Shown here: positions 1 to 5,222 of the stretch, in pieces
How positions within the stretch are numbered: the stretch's first letter is position 1
Layout: each line of letters starts with the position of its first letter
Assembly (NCBI GenBank): GCA_944363745.1
Contig: CALVVD010000023.1
Location: forward strand, 1-11,281
Origin: an uncultured Bacilli bacterium
GTDB taxonomy: Bacteria; Bacillota_I; Bacilli_A; RF39; UBA660
Direction of reading: 5' to 3'
DNA length: 11,281 nucleotides
Position numbers and translations under genes: made by a program
Notes under the pieces: model-generated
Seen by the model: the letters and a program-made list of their open reading frames with translations, nothing else
The model's database searches: none
What the model was told of the DNA's origin: nothing

Positions 1-77
1 TGGCGGAATTGGCAGACGCGCTAGACTTAGGATCTAGTGTCTTAGACGTGCAGGTTCAACTCCTGTTACCCGCACCA
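1..77 (+). tRNA. tRNA-Leu (anticodon UAG), 5' end cut by window edge
   Basis: This is a class II (long variable arm) leucine tRNA. The window begins at U8, so the 7-base 5' acceptor strand is missing. The D arm occupies about 3-19. The anticodon stem is 21-25/33-37, with a 7-base loop at 26-32 carrying anticodon TAG at 28-30, which reads CUA and probably other CUN codons. The extra arm covers about 38-49. The T arm is 50-54/62-66 with loop TTCAACT. The 3' acceptor strand is 67-73, the discriminator is A74, and CCA is encoded at 75-77. The identity follows from the anticodon and the long extra arm together. A genomic CCA is usual in Firmicutes. Confidence 0.95.
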
Positions 78-88
78 GAAAGCAATAT

Positions 89-112
89 GTCTGAACTTTT
101 ATAGTTCAGGAC
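89..112 (+). repeat. Short hairpin after tRNA-Leu
   Basis: CTGAAC (91-96) and GTTCAG (104-109) form a perfect 6-bp stem around a 7-base AT loop. The stem can extend by two pairs if one G is bulged. No T-run follows directly, so it is not a terminator by itself. It may take part in tRNA 3' trailer processing or strengthen the terminator just downstream. Confidence 0.4.
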
Positions 113-122
113 TTAAATATAT

Positions 123-156
123 AAGTATCAAGCTCTAAAAAGGTTGGTACTTTTTT
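123..156 (+). terminator. Probable Rho-independent terminator of tRNA-Leu
   Basis: AAGTATC (123-129) pairs with GGTACTT (146-152), with one T-G pair, and runs into six T's (151-156). An alternative fold pairs TCAAG (128-132) with CTTGA (161-165) and CTAAAAAG (135-142) with CTTTTTTAG (150-158). The stem is weak in G+C and the loop is long, so efficiency is uncertain. Its place between the tRNA and the next gene fits a terminator. Confidence 0.5.
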
Positions 157-206
157 AGTACTTGAGAAAGAAATAGAATTACTAATTTGAATTTGGAGGA
201 TAACTT

Positions 207-1060
207 ATGGAAAGTAGAAATTATTCAAAAAATAAAGGAAAAAAAATTGGTAAATGCAATATATGCGGTCAAGAAGCAGAATTAACTTGGGATCATGTTC
301 CTCCAAAATTTTGTTTTAACACTGAAAAAGTAAAATATAATAAAATATTAGATATACATAATAGCAAACCATTAAAAGAAAGTCAAAATGGAGTGAAATT
401 TCGTTCTATTTGTAATGATTGTAATAATCGTTTATTGGGTAGTAAATATGATAAAGAGTATAAAAAATTAGTCGATTTATTATATAATTTATATACTTCA
501 AAGACCAAGCTTGAGCCTTACGTTGATATCGAAGGACTTCAAGTGAACAAGATTGCTCGAGCCATTGTTGGACATTTCTTAGCATCAAAAAGCTCTTTTA
601 GTAACAATCTATTTGAAAAAAATTAAGAGATTATTTTCTAGATGAGACTAAATTACCACCAAAAGAAATGAGTTTATTATATTACGTTTATATTTATAAT
701 ACAATCATAATTATGAGAGATTTTATACCTAAAAAAATGGACAATCATCAATACAAGATTCCTAGTGGATTTATGAGTTGTATTAATTCTTTTCCACTAG
801 CATTTATTCTTGTTGATAAACCTGATGATAAATGTGGTTTATATGATCTGTTTGACTATTGTACTAATAATATTGATGAGACGATAAAAATTAGAATTGA
901 TTTGTTATCGTATCTATATACTGATAAAAAAACACTAAGGGATCCATATTGGCCATGTAGTGTTAATGATAGTGAAACTGGAACCGATATGATTTTATTG
1001 TCAGAAGATAGTCAAACAGATTCAATTTTTTCCACAAAACGAAATTTTAGCATAAAATGA
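207..1060 (+). pseudogene. HNH-nuclease-like protein gene, disrupted by a -1 frameshift in an A7 run
   Basis: One gene is read here in two frames. The first part (207-626, 139 codons) starts at ATG 207, seven bases after GGAGG at 195-199. It carries a zinc-ribbon HNH-like core: C17-x2-C20, D29-H30-V-P-P-K34, then C69-x2-C72-N73-N74. This is the arrangement of CxxC...(D/E)HxPPK...CxxCN HNH proteins, in which the His and Asn would be active-site residues. That frame ends at TAA 624-626, just after seven A's (616-622). The -1 frame continues without a stop from 620 to TGA 1058-1060, and the joined product would be 284 residues. The ATG at 668 has no convincing ribosome-binding site, so the second part is probably not an independent gene. 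The biological role of this solitary HNH family is not known to me. Defence or mobile-element cargo is only an inference from its place beside a tRNA. Alternatives to true decay are a sequencing indel or ribosomal slippage. Confidence 0.75.
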
Positions 1061-1325
1061 TATATCAATAAAAACATCAACATGCTTGCTTTATTAATTT
1101 GCAATTGTATAAAAGTATGTAATGACTTATGTAAGGATTGATTCATAATATTCTCTTCTTTGTATAATTATTTATTAATATTTTCTAAAGAAAACTCAAG
1201 ACATGCAAGATTATTAAATTGATCTACATAATCATATAGATGAACAAATAGTTTAATGAATAATTTAAATAATCATATAGTAGTTAGTATATGCTAAAAA
1301 AGAAATTTATAGAAAAATAGTTATT
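1061..1325. other. AT-rich intergenic stretch with no supported gene
   Basis: No open frame of credible length with a start and ribosome-binding site is visible on either strand. One 26-codon open stretch, ending at the TGA in 'aaattga' near 1220, lacks a start codon and could be a decayed fragment. A 12-bp direct repeat, ATAATCATATAG, occurs at 1228-1239 and 1269-1280. In DNA this AT-rich it may be chance. I see no RNA gene here. Confidence 0.5.
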
Positions 1326-1372
1326 AAAAATTAAAAAATTGCTCTAAAAAACAGGGCAATTTTTAATTTTTA
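1326..1372 (+). terminator. Strong, potentially bidirectional hairpin terminator upstream of capsule promoter
   Basis: The core is GCTCT (1341-1345) paired with AGGGC (1353-1357) around a 7-base loop. The stem extends outward through an A-rich left arm and the T-rich right arm at 1358-1371, with one extra A bulged on the left. The left arm begins in an A-run and the right ends in a T-run, so it could terminate transcription from either side. It lies directly ahead of the operon promoter and would insulate it from upstream readthrough. Confidence 0.8.
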
Positions 1373-1380
1373 AGCTATAA

Positions 1381-1409
1381 AGTCAATAAATTTTAAAAAT
1401 TTGTTGACT
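1381..1409. promoter_or_regulatory. Inverted repeat overlapping the -35 box (candidate operator)
   Basis: The left half is AGTCAA-T-AAATTT (1381-1393), the centre is TAA, and the right half is AAATTT-G-TTGACT (1397-1409). The arms match at 12 of 13 positions; the single exception is T/G. The right arm contains the whole -35 hexamer TTGACT (1404-1409), so a dimeric protein bound here would meet RNA polymerase directly. No T-run follows and the repeat lies upstream of the expected transcript, so a DNA operator is more likely than an RNA terminator. The cognate regulator is not in the window. Confidence 0.55.
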
Positions 1410-1432
1410 AGTTGTATATCAAATGCTATAAT
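1404..1432 (+). promoter_or_regulatory. Sigma-A promoter of the polysaccharide operon (extended -10)
   Basis: The -35 TTGACT (1404-1409), a 17-bp spacer and the -10 TATAAT (1427-1432) are present. An upstream TG at 1424-1425 makes it an extended -10 promoter. This is close to the vegetative consensus. Transcription should begin near 1439, giving a leader of about 26 bases, too short for a riboswitch. It is the only clear promoter I see for the genes that follow. Confidence 0.88.
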
Positions 1433-1464
1433 AACAGCGATTTATACGTATTCAGGAGGGTTTT

Positions 1465-2133
1465 ATGGAAGAGATTAATTTAAAAGAAGTATATACATAC
1501 TTCAAATTCAGAATACTTTGGATACTTATAGCAATAGTTGCAATTGTAGTTATCGGTAATATTTATACAATTATTACTAGAGTTCCAATGTATCAAAGTA
1601 ATACTACACTTGTTTTAGTTGGTGAGAGTAAAAAAGGTTATAGTCAAAGTGACTCAGTATTAAATCAAAATTTGATTGGTACCTATAGTCAAATTATTAC
1701 AAGTAGAACAGTATTATCGCAAGTAATAGATAATTTAAAACTAAAAACTACAACAGAAAGTTTATCAAAAAATATTACAACATCATCAGTAGAAGATACA
1801 GAAATTATTAAAATTACTGTAAATAGTTCTAAAAGAAAAGAAGCTGCTAAAATAGCCGATGAAGTAGCTACTGTATTTTCTAAAGAAGTACAAGATATCT
1901 ATAATCTAGAAAATGTTACAATTATAGATAAAGCTGAGGTTGCTACTTCTCCTTATAACATTAACTATGTAAAAGACAATATTATCTATTTAATGATAGG
2001 AATCGTATTATCTTTTGGCATAGTATTTGTTATGTATTATTTTGATACTACTATTAAATCAAGTGAAGTAGTAGAAGAAAAATTAGGACTTCCTGTTATT
2101 GGAATTGTTCCTAAAGAAGAAGATAAGGAGTAG
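1465..2133 (+). CDS. cpsC: Capsular polysaccharide chain-length modulator, Wzz/CpsC-like membrane adaptor of the tyrosine kinase
   Basis: This 222-residue membrane protein has the Wzz/YveK topology: a short cytoplasmic N-terminus, TM1 at about 17-37, an extracellular domain, TM2 at about 173-193 and a short cytoplasmic tail. The segment SPYNINYV just before TM2 and VIGIVP at 211-216 in the tail are typical of Gram-positive CpsC/CapA proteins. In this family the protein sets polysaccharide chain length and activates the partner tyrosine kinase through its tail. In Firmicutes the kinase is a separate protein, as here with the next gene. ATG 1465 follows AGGAGG (1454-1459) by five bases and lies just downstream of the promoter, so this is the first gene of the operon. 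Its TAG stop abuts the kinase gene, which suggests coupled translation. The exact role (length control or kinase activation only) cannot be seen from sequence. Confidence 0.9.
   Translation: MEEINLKEVYTYFKFRILWILIAIVAIVVIGNIYTIITRVPMYQSNTTLVLVGESKKGYSQSDSVLNQNLIGTYSQIITSRTVLSQVIDNLKLKTTTESLSKNITTSSVEDTEIIKITVNSSKRKEAAKIADEVATVFSKEVQDIYNLENVTIIDKAEVATSPYNINYVKDNIIYLMIGIVLSFGIVFVMYYFDTTIKSSEVVEEKLGLPVIGIVPKEEDKE
2125..2130 (+). promoter_or_regulatory. Ribosome-binding site that decides the cpsD start
   Basis: AAGGAG lies at 2125-2130, inside the last codons of the preceding gene. It is 8 bases from ATG 2139 but only 2 bases from the GTG at 2133 that shares the upstream stop. The spacing favours ATG 2139. 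Confidence 0.65.
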
Positions 2134-2138
2134 TGATT

Positions 2139-2864
2139 ATGACAACAGATTTAATAATTAATGCTAACCCTAAATCAGTATTTAGTGAAGCTATAAAAAC
2201 AATTCGTACTAATCTTGCTTTTCAAGCAATAGATAAAGAAATGAAAGTAATACTATTAACATCACCTATGTCAGGAGATGGTAAGAGTTTTATAACAGCA
2301 AATCTTGCTGTAGCATATGCTCAAGAAGGAAAAAAAGTATTAGTAGTTGATTGTGATTTAAGAAGAGGAAGACAACATGAAATATTTGAAGTAATGAATC
2401 TAACTAGTGGAGGATACTCTAATTTAATACTAAATTATAAGGATGATATAAAATTAAAAAAATATATAGTTGAAACTACCAACAAAAATATAGATTTATT
2501 ACCAACAGGACCAACACCACCTAATCCTGTAGAACTACTAGTTTCTGAAAATAATAAAAAACTAATGGAACAATTAAGAGGTAAATACGATATTATTCTT
2601 CTTGATTGTCCACCAGTCTTAGGGCTTAGTGATACAATGATAATGACTAAATATAGTGATACTAATATTGTCGTTGTAAGTAATAAAAAAACTAAAATAG
2701 AAAGCTTAGATAAAGCTAAAAAAGTATTTGAAAAAGCTAATACTAAAATATCAGGAGTAATTATAAATAAAGCATCAGTTAAAGATAATAGTTACTATAG
2801 TTATTATTCTAATGAATACTATGGCGATGGAAAGAAAAATAAAAAGAAGAAAAGAAAAAGATGA
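2139..2864 (+). CDS. cpsD: Capsular tyrosine autokinase (BY-kinase, CpsD/Wze/CapB-like)
   Basis: This is a 241-residue cytoplasmic ATPase of the MinD/ParA-like BY-kinase family. It has Walker A PMSGDGKS (43-50), Walker A' VLVVDCD (67-73) and Walker B ILLDCPP (153-159). The LPTGPTPPNPVELL signature (121-134) is characteristic of the capsule kinases. The C-terminus carries six tyrosines in a cluster (219, 220, 222, 223, 227, 228), the usual autophosphorylation site, followed by a very basic tail (232-241). In the family, ATP-driven autophosphorylation, reversed by CpsB, cycles the kinase between assembled and free forms and controls export and polymerisation. Its activating partner is the adjacent cpsC product. 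The stop overlaps the next start by four bases (ATGA), so kinase and phosphatase are translationally coupled. A GTG at 2133 would add two residues but has poor spacing from its ribosome-binding site. Confidence 0.93.
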   Translation: MTTDLIINANPKSVFSEAIKTIRTNLAFQAIDKEMKVILLTSPMSGDGKSFITANLAVAYAQEGKKVLVVDCDLRRGRQHEIFEVMNLTSGGYSNLILNYKDDIKLKKYIVETTNKNIDLLPTGPTPPNPVELLVSENNKKLMEQLRGKYDIILLDCPPVLGLSDTMIMTKYSDTNIVVVSNKKTKIESLDKAKKVFEKANTKISGVIINKASVKDNSYYSYYSNEYYGDGKKNKKKKRKR

Positions 2865-3589
2865 AAGATTTACATTCACATCTCTTGTATGGAATAGATG
2901 ATGGCAGTAAGGATATAAGTGAGAGTATAACTTTATTAAAAGAAGCTGAAAAACAAGGGATTACTGAGTTAATGATTACTCCGCATTATATAGAAGATAG
3001 TAAATATAATTGTAATAATAAAGAAAAGATAAAACGCTTTAATGAACTAAAAGAAGAAGTAGAAAAAGAAAAGATAAATATAAAATTGTATTTAGGTAAC
3101 GAAGTGTTAATAAATGAAAATATTTTAAAATTAATAAAAAACAAAGAAATAACTACCTTAAATAATTCTAAATATATTTTAATAGAATTTCCTTTAGGTA
3201 ATATGTTATATAATACTAAAGATATAATTTATAACCTAATAGTAAAAGGATACGTTCCAATACTAGCTCATCCAGAAAGATATAGAATCTTTCAAAAACA
3301 TAGAGAACATATAGAGGAATATCTAAGAATGGGGGTATTACTACAAGGAAATTATAAAAGTTTGTTCGGAAAATATGGTAGAGATGCCAAAAAAACTTTA
3401 ATTTATTTATTAAAAAATCATAAAATAACATTTTTAGGAAGTGATTGTCATCATGATGGAGATTTTAAGATAAAAAAATTAAAAAAGAAATTGAAATCGA
3501 TATTAAAAAATGATAACATGGTAGAGGATGTGTTAAAAAATAATTTTGATAAAGTTATACTAAATGAAAACTTTAGTATAAAAAGGTGA
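2861..3589 (+). CDS. cpsB: Manganese-dependent tyrosine-protein phosphatase, PHP family (CpsB/Wzh/YwqE-like)
   Basis: This 242-residue protein belongs to the PHP superfamily and should dephosphorylate the C-terminal tyrosines of CpsD. Expected metal ligands are visible in order: D3-x-H5-x-H7 in the typical opening DLHSHLLYGIDDG, H42 in TPHY, E81 in LGNE, H137 in AHPERY, and D195-C-H197-H in GSDCHH. The conserved LLQGNYKSLFG stretch (160-170) also matches CpsB/YwqE. Length is normal for the family and all motifs are intact, so it is predicted to be active. The start lies within the end of cpsD (ATGA overlap) with only a purine-rich sequence ahead of it, so translation probably depends on coupling. 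The order C-D-B differs from the pneumococcal B-C-D order. A neighbouring CpsA/LytR-type gene is absent from this window. Confidence 0.92.
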   Translation: MKDLHSHLLYGIDDGSKDISESITLLKEAEKQGITELMITPHYIEDSKYNCNNKEKIKRFNELKEEVEKEKINIKLYLGNEVLINENILKLIKNKEITTLNNSKYILIEFPLGNMLYNTKDIIYNLIVKGYVPILAHPERYRIFQKHREHIEEYLRMGVLLQGNYKSLFGKYGRDAKKTLIYLLKNHKITFLGSDCHHDGDFKIKKLKKKLKSILKNDNMVEDVLKNNFDKVILNENFSIKR

Positions 3590-3620
3590 GAGTATTAAAA
3601 GTGGTAGGAGTGTAGTTAAT

Positions 3621-4379
3621 ATGAACGAAATGATTGATGTAGTCGATGATGACAATAAAGGAAAAGAAGAAGATTTTATTAAAACTAGTGAAATAATAGT
3701 AGATGTTAATGAATATGAAGAAGTAAAGAAAAAAGTATCAGCATTATCATCAGTAAGAGAGTTAGTTTATTTGTTTATAAAAAGATGTTTTGATATAGTA
3801 TGTGGATTAATAGGAGTAGTATGTTTAGTACCATTGATTGTTATAGTGAAGATTGTAAATATATGTAATAAAGACTTTGATTCTATATTCTATTTTCAAA
3901 AAAGAATTGGAAAAGATGGTAAAGAGTTTAAACTATATAAATTTAGATCAATGGTTGTTAATGCAGATGAAATATTAGAACAAACTTTAAAAAATGATAA
4001 AAAAATAGCTGAAGAGTGGAAGAAATATCAAAAATTTGAAAACGATCCAAGAATTACTAAAATAGGTAACATTCTTAGAAAGACATCTCTTGATGAAGTT
4101 CCCCAATTTATTAACATCTTAAAAGGTGATATGTCTATGATTGGCCCTAGGCCACTAGTACCAGGAGAATTAGATTCACATAATGGTAATCATGAAATAT
4201 ATGAAAGTGTAAGGCCTGGTATTACTGGATGGTGGGCATGTAATGGTAGAAGTGCAACCACTTATGAAGAAAGACTAGAATTAGAATATTATTATGTAAA
4301 GAATAGAAGTTTATGGTTAGATATTAAGTGTGTGTTTAAAACAATAAGTGCGGTAATTTGTAAAAAAGGAGCTAAGTAA
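3621..4379 (+). CDS. Phosphoglycosyl transferase (bacterial sugar transferase) initiating repeat-unit synthesis
   Basis: This 252-residue monotopic phosphoglycosyl transferase would move a sugar phosphate from a nucleotide-sugar to undecaprenyl phosphate, the committed step of the pathway. Visible features are one membrane segment at about 56-80 with Pro71, the KFRSM box (107-111), DPRIT (142-146), the catalytic pair D158-E159 in TSLDEVPQ, MSMIGPRP (171-178) and RPGITGWW (198-205). The four-helix N-terminal region of long WbaP/CpsE enzymes is missing. In its place is a soluble, acidic segment of about 45 residues. The sugar cannot be told from the sequence, so no symbol is given. ATG 3621 follows TAGGAG (3605-3610) by 10 bases, slightly long. 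It lies 31 bases after cpsB and is followed directly by a hairpin terminator, so it closes the conserved first block of the operon. Confidence 0.92.
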   Translation: MNEMIDVVDDDNKGKEEDFIKTSEIIVDVNEYEEVKKKVSALSSVRELVYLFIKRCFDIVCGLIGVVCLVPLIVIVKIVNICNKDFDSIFYFQKRIGKDGKEFKLYKFRSMVVNADEILEQTLKNDKKIAEEWKKYQKFENDPRITKIGNILRKTSLDEVPQFINILKGDMSMIGPRPLVPGELDSHNGNHEIYESVRPGITGWWACNGRSATTYEERLELEYYYVKNRSLWLDIKCVFKTISAVICKKGAK

Positions 4380-4410
4380 AAAAAGTACTTATTTAACATG
4401 AGTACTTTTT
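4380..4410 (+). terminator. Intra-operon Rho-independent terminator / attenuator
   Basis: AAAAAGTACT (4380-4389) and AGTACTTTTT (4401-4410) form a perfect 10-bp stem with an 11-base loop, ending in a T-run. It begins one base after the stop of the sugar transferase gene and lies 19 bases before the next gene. No promoter fits between it and that gene, so the downstream genes probably depend on partial readthrough. The stem is short in G+C, consistent with incomplete termination. Confidence 0.7.
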
Positions 4411-4429
4411 AATTTAAAGAGGTGTTGTT

Positions 4430-5212
4430 ATGACTAAAGAAAGAAATGAATTAGTATCAATTATCACACCTATTTACAAGTGTGAGAAATTTGTAAAAGA
4501 TACTATTGAATGTGTTTTGAATCAAACATATGATAATTGGGAATTGTTAATGGTAGATGATTGTAGTCCGGATAATTCTGCCGATATAATTAAAAAATAT
4601 GCAAAAGATGATTCTAGAATTAAATATATTAAATTAGAAAAAAATAGTGGTGCAGCTGTTGCTAGAAATAAAGCGTTACATGAGTCCAAAGGAAGATTTA
4701 TTGCGTATCTTGATGCTGATGATTTATGGAAAAATGAAAAATTAGAAAAACAAGTTAATTTTATGTTGGATAATAATTATGCTTTTACATGTACTGATTA
4801 TGAGAAAATAGATGAAGATGGTAATTCGTTAAATAAAGTAATTAAAATTCCTAAAAAAGTTAATTATAATTTGTTTTTACGAAATACTATTATTCAAACT
4901 GTTGGTGTTATGATTGATACTAAAATAACGGGAAAAGAATTATTAGAGATGCCTAATATTAGAAGACGGCAAGATGCTGCAACATGGTGTCAATTATTAA
5001 AAAATGGTTTTGACTGCTATGAATGCCCTGAAAATTTGTCTTATTATAGAGTAGTTAGAAATTCGTTATCTAGTAATAAGTTTAAAGCTGTTAAAATGAA
5101 TTGGTATTGGTATAGAAAAATAGAAAAACTTCCGTTATGGAAAACCTGTTATTGTTTTGTTGGATATGCATTTAATGGGGTTAAGAAAAGAATCTATATA
5201 AAAAGTAAATAG
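4430..5212 (+). CDS. Glycosyltransferase family 2 (GT-A fold)
   Basis: This 260-residue cytoplasmic glycosyltransferase probably adds the second or a later sugar to the lipid-linked repeat unit. The N-terminus has the GT2 pattern: VSIITPIYKCEKF (9-21), VDDCSPDNS (42-50) for nucleotide binding, SGAAVARNKAL (73-83), and the metal-binding LDADD (94-98). A later IRRRQDAATW segment corresponds to the catalytic-base region of EpsJ/WfgS-like enzymes. There is no membrane segment. ATG 4430 is seven bases after AAAGAGG (4416-4422). It is the first gene after the intra-operon terminator and lies 10 bases before the next gene. Donor and acceptor cannot be deduced. Confidence 0.9.
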   Translation: MTKERNELVSIITPIYKCEKFVKDTIECVLNQTYDNWELLMVDDCSPDNSADIIKKYAKDDSRIKYIKLEKNSGAAVARNKALHESKGRFIAYLDADDLWKNEKLEKQVNFMLDNNYAFTCTDYEKIDEDGNSLNKVIKIPKKVNYNLFLRNTIIQTVGVMIDTKITGKELLEMPNIRRRQDAATWCQLLKNGFDCYECPENLSYYRVVRNSLSSNKFKAVKMNWYWYRKIEKLPLWKTCYCFVGYAFNGVKKRIYIKSK

Positions 5213-5222
5213 GTGATTTTAT

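Noticed and set aside
151..179. Possible promoter for the HNH gene with -10-like TAGAAT at 174-179
   Set aside because: The only -35 at proper distance is a T-run, and the TTGAGA at 162-167 is too close. In DNA this AT-rich, such a match is weak evidence.
668..1060. Independent gene of 130 codons starting at ATG 668
   Set aside because: No Shine-Dalgarno site precedes it, and the same frame is open upstream to 617, joining the HNH gene directly. It is better explained as the shifted second part of that gene.
1139..1222. Small open stretch in the gap before the capsule promoter
   Set aside because: It has no start codon or ribosome-binding site and follows a stop. At most it is a decayed fragment, so no gene was called.
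1228..1280. 12-bp direct repeat ATAATCATATAG, spaced about 41 bp, as the start of a repeat array or attachment sites
   Set aside because: There are only two copies, the content is pure AT-rich, and no further unit, mobile gene or CRISPR-like spacing is present.
1381..1409. Palindrome as a recombinase site for an invertible promoter
   Set aside because: Invertible promoters need a second copy of the repeat flanking the promoter in opposite orientation. None is found downstream of the -10.
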